From Emticicia sp. 21SJ11W-3 (GTDB lineage Bacteria; Bacteroidota; Bacteroidia; Cytophagales; Spirosomataceae), in contig NZ_CP092074.1 of NCBI RefSeq assembly GCF_024138715.1, forward strand, positions 2,232,001 to 2,296,000: DNA of 64,000 nucleotides, given 5' to 3'. Positions 9,901-17,378 of the stretch are shown piece by piece. The position numbers and the translations under genes are program-made. How positions within the stretch are numbered: position 1 is the first letter of the stretch; every line of letters starts with the position of its first letter. The notes under the pieces were generated by a model that saw only the letters and a list, made by a program, of their open reading frames with translations, searched no databases and had not been told where the DNA came from.

Positions 9901-10064
9901 ATGGCGTTGTCAAGTACGGTTTGTGCATCTACAACAATGGTTGCATTTTTAAAAGCATACTGAGCCGGACGCTCATCATACACTCCGTTGCGAGGAAAAG
10001 TTACCTGAGAAAACGCTTGAATGTTGATGAATAAAATGAAAAAACTGAGAAGAATTTTTTTCAT
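6993..10064 (-). CDS. Secreted double-domain amidohydrolase
   Basis: A 1023-residue protein with signal peptide (ending near QAFSQ). Residues about 25-440 form an amidohydrolase-like domain whose barrel entry, YPGLIDIYSDYG, lacks the HxH pair. A Lys/Thr-rich linker and beta segment follow (about 440-560). A second amidohydrolase domain runs from about 565 to 960 and keeps the ligands: H627 and H629 in DEHSH, H788 in ITCHS, H814 in FTHILEG and D868 in INSDD. The tail is His- and Glu-rich. It is first in an operon with the ligand-less 434-residue homologue. Members act on cyclic amides, dipeptides or related bonds; the substrate here is unknown. Confidence 0.85.
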   Translation of the reverse strand: MKKILLSFFILFINIQAFSQVTFPRNGVYDERPAQYAFKNATIVVDAQTVLDNAMIYIKNGIIESVGKDLKIPSGTVVYDLKGKRIYPGLIDIYSDYGMPEITRPQGGRGFGGPSQMESNKKGAYDWNQAVKPEIDAAKEFKANTAKAEELRKIGFSVAGVHIADGIVRGTGALVSLGNGKENELLIKEKTSAHYSLNKGTSTQTYPVSMMGSVALLRQTYYDADWYKKGGVKEERNLSLEAFNAQQDLPQIYEANDKLGILRGNKIGKEFNIQYIFKGNGDEYQRIDEIKATNSSLILPLNFPSAFDVEDPFDAAQVSLSEMKHWEMAPANPAAVANAGISFAFTTNALRSKAEFWANLRKAIENGLPESKALEALTTTPAKLLKVDNQLGSLKKGMMANFIITSDNLFSKDNVIYENWIQGKRYIITEADVTDVRGTYDLSVGDKTGLKLNITGKIDKPEYQIIVSDSIKLATKVTRFSDLFTITTKLDKKDAGDTRLSGYYDGKNLKGDAVLPDGKQVKWAALFKETSKETTKKDTTKAKTPVLGKVLFPFTAYGSETKPQQETMLIKNATVWTNEKEGIVQNTDVLLQNGKIAKIGKNLSAPAGAKTIDGTGKHLTNGIFDEHSHIALFSINEVQTVSAEVRQEDALNSEDVNIYRQLAGGVTSSQLLHGSADCIGGQSALIKLKWGENPDNLLIKGADGFIKFALGENVKQGNSAQATSRFPATRMGVEQVYMDAFQRAQEYERAWKNYTVLANKTGVTPPKRDLELDALVEILNNKRFITCHSYVQSEINMMMKVAEYFNFRMNTFTHILEGYKVADKMKTHGVAASTFADWWAYKMEVKEAIPYNAAIMTKMGVLTAINSDDAEMARRLNQEAAKTVLYGGISEEEAWKMVTLNPAKMLHLDNRLGSIKTGKDADVVLWNNNPLSIYARPEKTIIDGAVYFDVEKDEQMRQSVAKERNRLMLKMLAEKSTGAPMQRPAPRRNLEVHCDTIMEMGVTENRTDEHDHEAEARFFNNKD

Positions 10065-10110
10065 GGATAGGTTTTTGATGTTTGGTTAATGATATTGCGA
10101 AATTGACAAT

Positions 10111-10144
10111 TTTGCATTAATAAACAAAACTATCTGTACTTTTG
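10111..10144 (+). promoter_or_regulatory. Promoter of pabB-pabC pair
   Basis: TTTG at 10111-10114 and TACTTTTG at 10137-10144 fit the Bacteroidota -33/-7 pair, though the 22-nt spacer is longer than the usual 19. The start codon lies 40 nt downstream. Confidence 0.5.
10125..10132 (-). promoter_or_regulatory. -7 element for the amidohydrolase operon
   Basis: TAGTTTTG on the minus strand fits the TAnnTTTG consensus and lies about 60 nt before the ATG. I do not see a good -33 TTG at 19 nt. It is back to back with the pabB -7 element on the other strand. Confidence 0.4.
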
Positions 10145-10184
10145 TACTGATTATCGTCTAAATGTATAAAAAACGCTTTTAAAA

Positions 10185-11237
10185 GTGGAAATCAATAGAC
10201 AGAGCGCAATCTCGAAAATTATTTTTTTTTCATCTGAAAACATCCCTTTTTTATTCCTGATAGATTTTACAGGTAATAATTGGGTGGTAGAACCGCTAGA
10301 CAATATTGATAGTGATGAAATAAAATTCTGGATTAACGGGAAGACAAACGACCACAGCATTAGAACAGAAGGGCCAGACATTGTGCTTGAAAAATATCCG
10401 ATGGATTTTGCTCAATACAAGGCCGGATTCGACTATGTAAGGCAGCAGATTATCCACGGTAACAGTTTTTTGGTAAATCTGACGGCAGAAACGCCAATTG
10501 CCCTGAATATTAGCCTGGAAGAGGTTTTTAAAAGAAGCGAAGCAAAATATAAACTTTGGTGGAAAGACCATTTTGTGTGCTTTTCGCCGGAAATATTTGT
10601 AAAGATTGACGAAAGCGGGTTGATGTCGTCTTTCCCGATGAAAGGAACCATCGACGCAGGCTTATTAAATGCGGGAGAGATTTTGTTAAGCGACCGAAAG
10701 GAATTGTATGAACACACCACAATTGTTGATTTGATAAGGAATGATTTGAGCCGGGTAGCCGAAAAAGTGTGGGTTGAGCAATTCAGATACATTGATAAGA
10801 TAGAAACCCATAACCGGAGTGAGTTACTTCAGGTAAGTTCTCAGATATGCGCAAAGCTAAACTCCCAATGGCATGAGCAACCCGGCGAAATTCTGGCTGC
10901 CTTGTTGCCTGCGGGGTCAATAACAGGCGCGCCAAAAACTAAAACAGTTGAAATTATACGCGCAGCCGAAAAACTTACTTACCAGGAAGGTAGCCAAAGG
11001 GGCTACTACACAGGGGTTTTTGGTATTTTTGATGGAAAGTCAGTGGATTCAGGGGTGATGATTCGTTACATTGAACAAAAAAAAGACGGAAGCCTGACTT
11101 TTAAAAGCGGAGGCGGAATAACTGCCAATAGTATTGCAGAGAAGGAATATGAAGAATTGATTCAGAAAATATATGTCCCTATTGTTCGAAACCATTCAAT
11201 TACAAAACCGGAAACTCCACAACCTTGCCTACCATAA
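10185..11237 (+). CDS. pabB: Aminodeoxychorismate synthase component I (PabB-like)
   Basis: A 350-residue chorismate-binding enzyme. With a glutamine amidotransferase it turns chorismate into 4-amino-4-deoxychorismate for folate. The motifs are in order: HSNSFLVNLT-like IIHGNSFLVNLTAETP near 88, LWWKDHFVCFSPEIF, the PMKGTID catalytic motif near 150, DLIRNDLSRV near 185, and PAGSITGAPKTKTVEII near 245. It is shorter than anthranilate synthase (about 460-520 residues), and the next gene is a class IV aminotransferase, both favouring PabB over TrpE. The start is GTG; no ATG fits the conserved N terminus. Its last 65 nt overlap the next gene. Confidence 0.87.
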   Translation: MEINRQSAISKIIFFSSENIPFLFLIDFTGNNWVVEPLDNIDSDEIKFWINGKTNDHSIRTEGPDIVLEKYPMDFAQYKAGFDYVRQQIIHGNSFLVNLTAETPIALNISLEEVFKRSEAKYKLWWKDHFVCFSPEIFVKIDESGLMSSFPMKGTIDAGLLNAGEILLSDRKELYEHTTIVDLIRNDLSRVAEKVWVEQFRYIDKIETHNRSELLQVSSQICAKLNSQWHEQPGEILAALLPAGSITGAPKTKTVEIIRAAEKLTYQEGSQRGYYTGVFGIFDGKSVDSGVMIRYIEQKKDGSLTFKSGGGITANSIAEKEYEELIQKIYVPIVRNHSITKPETPQPCLP

Positions 11238-11790
11238 CCAACGGATGCAAAAAAGCCGTACAGAGCTTTTGGGAATTGATAAAGAGGTGAGTTTAGCAGA
11301 GTTAATAAACATACCTGATTGGGTAGGTGAGGGGCTATATCGTTGCAGAGTAAGCTACGAGCATGATATTGAAAAGGTTGAGTTTTTCTCTTATAAGCCA
11401 GTGCATCCGGGCAGAATTGACTTGATAGAAAACCGCCAGCTTGAATACCCTTACAAGTTTGAAGACCGGAGCGGGTTTAAGCAGATGCTGGATCAAAATC
11501 CTGAGGCTGATGATTTGATTATCCTACATAATGGAATGCTGACTGATGCTACTTTTGCCAATGTAGCTTTTTATGATGGCAGCCAATGGCTAACACCCCA
11601 CACACCTTTGCTGAATGGAACCAAAAGGCAGTTTTTGTTAGATACCGGAGTTTTAAAAGAAGCATCTATTAAATCCGAAGACCTGAAGTATTTCAGTCAA
11701 CTGGCCTTAATAAATGCCATGCGCGACCTGGATATTATTTATAAATACCGCTTTCATGATAATTACCTGCTTATTCAGGGCAATTACTGA
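11173..11790 (+). CDS. Aminotransferase class IV, aminodeoxychorismate lyase-like (PabC)
   Basis: A 205-residue PLP enzyme, short for class IV. It probably releases pyruvate from aminodeoxychorismate to give 4-aminobenzoate. FETIQLQNRKLHNLAYHNQRM at the N terminus matches the family start, K95 in YPYKFEDR fits the PLP lysine, and DDLIILHNGMLTDATFANV matches the cofactor phosphate-binding segment. The conserved N terminus fixes the ATG at 11173, inside the end of pabB, so the 65-nt overlap is real. Loss of some N-terminal family sequence explains the small size. The pairing with pabB supports the folate role. Confidence 0.82.
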   Translation: MSLLFETIQLQNRKLHNLAYHNQRMQKSRTELLGIDKEVSLAELINIPDWVGEGLYRCRVSYEHDIEKVEFFSYKPVHPGRIDLIENRQLEYPYKFEDRSGFKQMLDQNPEADDLIILHNGMLTDATFANVAFYDGSQWLTPHTPLLNGTKRQFLLDTGVLKEASIKSEDLKYFSQLALINAMRDLDIIYKYRFHDNYLLIQGNY

Positions 11791-11808
11791 AACACTTATG
11801 CGCAATCT

Positions 11809-11831
11809 ATAGCCGCAAGGCTATTTGTTTT
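11809..11831 (+). terminator. Terminator of pabB-pabC
   Basis: ATAGCC, a GCAA tetraloop, GGCTAT and then TTGTTTT. The stem is only 6 bp, but it lies 19 nt past the stop, between two convergent genes. Confidence 0.65.
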
Positions 11832-11840
11832 ATGAGGCAG

Positions 11841-13964
11841 TCAGGGTAATGCGAAAGCCACATACTGGTTGCCTTTTTTTGCCCCCAGTTTGGTGCCGCC
11901 GCAAGCGATAACAATATACTGCTTTCCGTTAAGCATATAGGTAGAAGGCGTGGCGAATCCGGCTGCTGGTAATTTGGTTTCCCAGACAAGCTCCCCTGTT
12001 TTTTTGTTAAAAACCCTGAACTTCTCGTCTTTCGTGGCTGCAATAAAAATTAAGCCATTAGCTGTTACCAATGGGCCACCATAATTTTCGGAGCCGGTTG
12101 TGGGTATTCCCTTCTGCCTCAGCGATTCAAATTCTCCCAATGGTATTTTCCATAAGTACTCGCCTGTGTTCATATCAATTGCATTCAGTGTTCCCCAGGG
12201 TGGAGTAATGGCGGGCAGGCCTTTGCTGTCAAGAAACTTATTGTAACCTGTACTTACAAACGGTAAATAAGGGTTTTTAAAGCCTTTGGTGTCTGCAATG
12301 TTTACTTCTTTTTTTTCTTCGCCAAATAAAAATGCTACTAATGCCTGCTTTTCAGCCTGGCTTAAAGATGTAAAACCCGGCATCATACCTTTGCCGTTGC
12401 TGATGATTCTGGTTACGTAATCTTTTTCTTTTCGCTTGTCTATATCAATCAGCGACGGATAACCACTTTTGGCATTACCTTTTCTGTCGGCTCCATGGCA
12501 GCTAATGCAGGTGGTGGCATAAATTCTTTCGCCGGTACTTAACCCAGCCAAAGCATCTTGTCTGGGGGTGGGTTTCATGGTGAGTATCCAGGCCATTTCG
12601 TTGCTGTTTACATAGAGTATCCCGTCATGTGGGTCAGCAGCAGCGCCGCCCCATTCTGCGCCTCCATCAAAACCGGGCAAAATAACCGTACCTTCTTTGC
12701 TTGGAGCTGCAAATCTGTTCCGCTTAAAGGTTCTGAATCTGGCTAGTAACGAATCGCGGTCTTCAGCATAAGCACTAATGTCTTTTTCGGTTAAGGTATG
12801 CGCCTGCCGGGCAAATGGCGCTGGTTTAGTAGGTATAGGTTGCGTTGGCCAGGTTTCCTCACCGGGCAGGTCAGATTTTGGCGCAGGTATTTCCTGAATC
12901 GGGAAAAGTGGTTTCCCGGTTACCCTGTCAAACAAATATACATACCCCTGCTTGCTTACCTGAGCCACTGCATCAACTTTCCTGCCTTTATGCTTTACGG
13001 TAATCAGGTTAGGCGGCGCGGGCAAGTCTCTGTCCCAAACGTCATGGTGAGTAGTCTGGAAATACCACAGCAATTTACCGGTTTTGGCGTGCAGGGCTAA
13101 TAAACAGTTGGCATACAGGTTTTTGCCTTTTCTTTTGCCGCCATAAAAGTCATAGCCCGCCGAACCGGTGGGTACATAAATAATACCTCGCTTGCGGTCT
13201 ATGGCCATACCAGCCCAATTATTGGCTGCGCCTACTTCCAGGTTTTTGTAGGCACTCTTTGGCCAGGTGTTATAACCCGGCTCACCAGGGTAGGGGATGG
13301 TGTGGAAACTCCAGGCCAGTTTACCTGTCTTTACATTAAATGCCCTGATGTCGCCCGGCGCAGCATCTGCCCCTTCAGATAGTCGCACGGGCATCACAAT
13401 TAAATCTTCATAAATAGTACCGGGGGTATTAGAAATAATAAATTTAGAGCGGGCAATTTCTGGCAGGCCCGTATGTAAATCTACCCGCCCGTTATTACCA
13501 AAAGAGGTTATTGATTTGCCGGTTCTGGCATCAATAGCATATAGATATGCACCAATGGTATGTAAAATACGCTTATCATTTCCATCGCTCCAGTAAGCCA
13601 CTCCCCGGCTGGTACTTGCATAATTGTTCAGCTTATCGCCAAAACGCCAAAGCTCTTTTCCTGTGGCTGCATGAAGCGCAAAAGCCTGTACAGATGGAGT
13701 AACGCCATACAAAATACCCTCTACAATAATAGGGTTAACCTGCATTTGCCCCGAGTCTGGTGTTGCATAAGACCAAGCCACTTTCAGATTTTTCACATTT
13801 TCAGGATTTATCTGATTCAGTCTTGAATAGTGGTTACGGTCGGGGCCTCCCAGATATTCACCCCATTGTGTATACTCATCGTTTTCCGGTTGATTCTGCT
13901 TTTGAATTGCAGCAATCAATAGAAAACATCCGGCCAGAATCAGGGCAGAAATATGTTTTTTCAT
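11841..13964 (-). CDS. PQQ-type quinoprotein dehydrogenase with inserted cytochrome c domain
   Basis: A 707-residue periplasmic protein with an N-terminal signal or anchor helix. It belongs to the PQQ-dependent membrane glucose/alcohol dehydrogenase propeller group: tryptophan-docking repeats such as TGKELWRFG, TGKLAWSFH, TGKLLWYFQ and TGELVWETK recur through the chain. A cytochrome c motif C486-I-S-C489-H490 with a likely Met ligand near 527 (GMMPGF) lies between blades, and the propeller resumes at about 590. Electrons could pass from substrate to PQQ to heme and on to the respiratory chain. The substrate is unknown, and no PQQ synthesis genes are in the window. It lies 37 nt after the 1098-residue protein. 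Confidence 0.85.
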   Translation of the reverse strand: MKKHISALILAGCFLLIAAIQKQNQPENDEYTQWGEYLGGPDRNHYSRLNQINPENVKNLKVAWSYATPDSGQMQVNPIIVEGILYGVTPSVQAFALHAATGKELWRFGDKLNNYASTSRGVAYWSDGNDKRILHTIGAYLYAIDARTGKSITSFGNNGRVDLHTGLPEIARSKFIISNTPGTIYEDLIVMPVRLSEGADAAPGDIRAFNVKTGKLAWSFHTIPYPGEPGYNTWPKSAYKNLEVGAANNWAGMAIDRKRGIIYVPTGSAGYDFYGGKRKGKNLYANCLLALHAKTGKLLWYFQTTHHDVWDRDLPAPPNLITVKHKGRKVDAVAQVSKQGYVYLFDRVTGKPLFPIQEIPAPKSDLPGEETWPTQPIPTKPAPFARQAHTLTEKDISAYAEDRDSLLARFRTFKRNRFAAPSKEGTVILPGFDGGAEWGGAAADPHDGILYVNSNEMAWILTMKPTPRQDALAGLSTGERIYATTCISCHGADRKGNAKSGYPSLIDIDKRKEKDYVTRIISNGKGMMPGFTSLSQAEKQALVAFLFGEEKKEVNIADTKGFKNPYLPFVSTGYNKFLDSKGLPAITPPWGTLNAIDMNTGEYLWKIPLGEFESLRQKGIPTTGSENYGGPLVTANGLIFIAATKDEKFRVFNKKTGELVWETKLPAAGFATPSTYMLNGKQYIVIACGGTKLGAKKGNQYVAFALP

Positions 13965-14001
13965 AGGTTATAAAGGGGTATGGCTTACTTCATTTATAAA
14001 A

Positions 14002-17000
14002 CTAGTTTTTATTTTTGTCGTCTATTCTGTCTGAATCGTATAATCGGGTATCTTCCTGATTTGCAAAAATATCAGGGTATTTTGTTTTTATCCATCTGTA
14101 CTGACTGCCCGATAAAAAGATATACTGTGGACCGGGTTGCTCGTCTTCTTCGTTAAGTAATTCATAGAACAAATACTCAGAGTTTTGGTCTGTAAGCGCT
14201 TTGTTTACAAACTCTAAAAATTTAACAGTATCAAAGTCAAAGTACTCATAGTCAGACTTTTCTGTTTTGCCTTTAGGTTTGGGCGTTGCTTTTACAAACT
14301 GGCTTTCTGTATACTTTTTGCCATTCAGTTCAAAGCCATACTTAAAGGTTCTGTTGGCGTATTCGCCTTTTTTGAGCATCTGTTGAAAATTGTCTTCAAG
14401 CCGTACCGGATTAAATTGCCCGCGGGAAATGGTTTTTAGGGAATCTATCATTGACCTGAAAAGATCTATGAAGTTGTCCAGCTCCCAGATATTGGATGTA
14501 ATTACTACTTTGGGCAGATTTTCAAGCATACTTTTACCCGTGGTATAGTTGCGTCTCAATTTTAAAATAAATGCTTCTCTTTGCTCTTCATCCATCGGGT
14601 TGAATAACCCTAAACGCCCTAGCTCAAACAGTGTATTGTGCAGGCTGTCGCGGCTGAAATCCCGACTGTACAAATTAAAATCTACGTAATTATTAGGCAG
14701 AGATTCCTGCACAAGTGAGGCCTGGGTACTGTCGAAGAGAACAAACGATAGAAAAGGGCTGCGGTAGTCGCAGACAATTACCAGACGATACGGATTGCCG
14801 GAGTCAGTCAGGAAATCGTTTATAATTTTGAACTGATGCTCTCCTATGCCAGGGAAATATTGTGAATTGGGGCTTTTGAGTGAATCTATGGCATTTTTAA
14901 CTACCTTGGGTAACGGTACATACAATATTTGCTCGTAAGGTTTGCCGTTGATTACCATTGAAACAAGATGTTGGCTAATGCCGCTTGAATCATCTTCTGA
15001 ATTTAGATTTTTTACGCTTATATTACTGAAACCAGCATCTGGCAATAGCTTTTCATTGATTTTACCGATAACATACGTAAACAAGTCTGCATCATTTTTA
15101 CCGGTGAGTTCATTCATGTTTATAAGCAAAGCCTGTTTACTGGCTTTTAGAATGTCAGATGGTTCTTTGGTTTTGGTCAGGTCTAAAGATTTAAATGCCT
15201 CTTCGGTTAGCATATTTTCTCTTTTCAACGCTTCTGCAAAAGCATCTGTTCTGAATGACGCAATCTGCGATTGGTAAGACTCATACATTTTCTGCTCAAC
15301 AGGCTCATTGAAAACTTCTGAATGATTGGCTTCAAGGTATTCATATTGTTTATGTGTCAGAAATATATAATGACTCGCTTCACCAATACTGAATAAGTTA
15401 AATCCGGTGCTTATTTTATAAAATGCCCCGTCTATTTTGCTTTCTTCAAGCGACGAATTTATTAACTCAATAAGCTCGTATTCATTCAGGCTTAATGCAC
15501 CGATATTGAAAATATTGTCTTTTAGGGGTTCAGCATCTTTTTCCTGCTCCTCTTCAGTCTTAGGGATGTCTTGCCGGTACTCATACTTTTTGTCATTGAG
15601 TTTGTAACTCATTAACAGGCTTCTGTCTTTTGAGCCGGGTTTAAGGAGCTCTACATCTAAATTGTCAGTAACTTTTTGCGGACTGAACCTGCCTTGCGTA
15701 ACACGAGCCAGCTCTGCAATTGCTGATTTAAATGTATCTGCATTTCTGGCATCTCTGCCCAGGTTGAAATTGACGCCGGCTACCAGAGAAGGGTAACTTA
15801 ATAACAGGCTTCTTTTCAGGTATTCGGGTTTGCGTGATTCAAATCTGAAATCTGAAATGGCTTTATCTGCACCCACGGTGTCGTTGGCAGGTAAAATGCC
15901 GTTTTCCTGAAAATCTTTTATTATTTGCAGGAGTTTATCTTTGCTGTATTTATCAGAAAAATCAACTTTGGATTTATTGGGGAAAATCGGTAAATCAATT
16001 AAATTTTGCCAGTCATTTTTAAATAGACCTGCCTGAGAGCTATCAACCAACATCAGGGCTTTGCGTCCGTCTTTAAGCGGAAGCAAGGGGTTCATTTCAT
16101 TGGCAACCACCATTAAACGTCTGGCCGACCCAATGTCTGTCAGGTAATCGTTGACAGCCTGAAAATCTTTGGTGCCAATGCCTGTAAGCGGAGATAAAAA
16201 GGTGGCATAGGATTTAATAACTACGGTATCCAGATTGATATCCGGCGGAAGGCTCTTCGATATGGTTTTAACCCACCAGAAGTCGGTATCTGCCTTTTGC
16301 GCATAACTAAATCCATTTGCTTTAAATACCAGCTTGAATGTCTTTTTGTCTTTAGAAGTGCCAAAATCTAATACTGAACCAAACATACCGGAGGGCGAAT
16401 TGGGATTATTTTTTTTGATTTCTGAAATACTGAAATCAGCGTAGGTAAAATCGGGTATTAGTTTGGCAGTTATCTGTTTGTATATATTTTCGTATATCTC
16501 TTGTCTGGTGAAATTTCCTTGTTCTTCCGGTATCAGCAGGGTGTTGGTGCAATAAGACAGCAGCTCAACCCTACTTTTTAGCTCGAAAGGCTGGTAAGAT
16601 TTTCTTAGGTTTTCTGCACTTTGCGGTGTAAGCATCCTGTTCGATACCAAGGAGTCAATAAACTTAAACTGTTTTGCTTTTAGCGACCCGTAGTTGTCAT
16701 AAAACCAGGTTTGCCGGGCGGCATAGATAAAGAAACTAAAGTCTTTAATGAGTTTAATGTGGTCTTTTTCAAGCCATTTTATAAGCTCCTGGTAAACATT
16801 TTCATCGACCAGACCGATGCGCCTTAATTTTTCGGCTACCTGAAGATATTGTGTTTTTGAGTTTTTCAGGTTTTGCTCAAGCCCAAGAAACGAAAACGGA
16901 TTTTTAGGGTTGGGGTCTCCTTCTATTTCCGGCTTGAAATACATGCTTTCGCCCAGTATTTTTTCAGACATCTCTCTGAATCGTACCAGCTCATCAGCTG

Positions 17001-17298
17001 CCGAACCTACATTACGGATGAGTTCATACACCCCAACAAAACCAAGAATAGCGCCTCTTGACATAAATACTGAGTCGGGGAAATTACCCAAGGCGCCAAT
17101 GGGCATGGTTGAAAGCCGTTGTTTGATGGCAGAATTCTCTTTGTCGAAGGCTTTCAGATAACCGTCTTTACCGAATTCAGAAATTATTTCTTCTTTTTGT
17201 AGTGCATCCAGGTATTGCCTTACCTGTTGTTCAGATAAGGTCTGGGCATAAGAATTGATTGCAAAAATTGTAAGAGCAAATAAAAGTATGTGTTTCAT
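14002..17298 (-). CDS. Large secreted protein of unknown function with internal duplication
   Basis: A 1098-residue protein with a clear signal peptide (MKHILLFALTIFAINSYAQ). I do not recognise the family. The chain contains two diverged copies of one long unit, roughly residues 220-668 and 690-1083. Paired anchors are GIGTKDFQAVNDYLTDIG (373) with GIGEHQFKIINDFLTDSG (817), RFSPQKVTDNL (537) with QFNPVRLEDNF (961), and YIFLTHKQY (644) with YIFLSGSQY (1059). Residues 20-220 are helical and occur once. No catalytic motif, transmembrane segment or T9SS tail is visible. It sits between a Gfo/Idh oxidoreductase and a PQQ dehydrogenase on one strand with gaps of 80 and 37 nt. Confidence 0.9.
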   Translation of the reverse strand: MKHILLFALTIFAINSYAQTLSEQQVRQYLDALQKEEIISEFGKDGYLKAFDKENSAIKQRLSTMPIGALGNFPDSVFMSRGAILGFVGVYELIRNVGSAADELVRFREMSEKILGESMYFKPEIEGDPNPKNPFSFLGLEQNLKNSKTQYLQVAEKLRRIGLVDENVYQELIKWLEKDHIKLIKDFSFFIYAARQTWFYDNYGSLKAKQFKFIDSLVSNRMLTPQSAENLRKSYQPFELKSRVELLSYCTNTLLIPEEQGNFTRQEIYENIYKQITAKLIPDFTYADFSISEIKKNNPNSPSGMFGSVLDFGTSKDKKTFKLVFKANGFSYAQKADTDFWWVKTISKSLPPDINLDTVVIKSYATFLSPLTGIGTKDFQAVNDYLTDIGSARRLMVVANEMNPLLPLKDGRKALMLVDSSQAGLFKNDWQNLIDLPIFPNKSKVDFSDKYSKDKLLQIIKDFQENGILPANDTVGADKAISDFRFESRKPEYLKRSLLLSYPSLVAGVNFNLGRDARNADTFKSAIAELARVTQGRFSPQKVTDNLDVELLKPGSKDRSLLMSYKLNDKKYEYRQDIPKTEEEQEKDAEPLKDNIFNIGALSLNEYELIELINSSLEESKIDGAFYKISTGFNLFSIGEASHYIFLTHKQYEYLEANHSEVFNEPVEQKMYESYQSQIASFRTDAFAEALKRENMLTEEAFKSLDLTKTKEPSDILKASKQALLINMNELTGKNDADLFTYVIGKINEKLLPDAGFSNISVKNLNSEDDSSGISQHLVSMVINGKPYEQILYVPLPKVVKNAIDSLKSPNSQYFPGIGEHQFKIINDFLTDSGNPYRLVIVCDYRSPFLSFVLFDSTQASLVQESLPNNYVDFNLYSRDFSRDSLHNTLFELGRLGLFNPMDEEQREAFILKLRRNYTTGKSMLENLPKVVITSNIWELDNFIDLFRSMIDSLKTISRGQFNPVRLEDNFQQMLKKGEYANRTFKYGFELNGKKYTESQFVKATPKPKGKTEKSDYEYFDFDTVKFLEFVNKALTDQNSEYLFYELLNEEDEQPGPQYIFLSGSQYRWIKTKYPDIFANQEDTRLYDSDRIDDKNKN

Positions 17299-17378
17299 GT
17301 AAGGAAAAATTAAATCAAAAGATGTTGTTTTAGTTAAGCAAAAAAAGGTGGTTTATGTAAAAGTGAATGATTCTGAAT

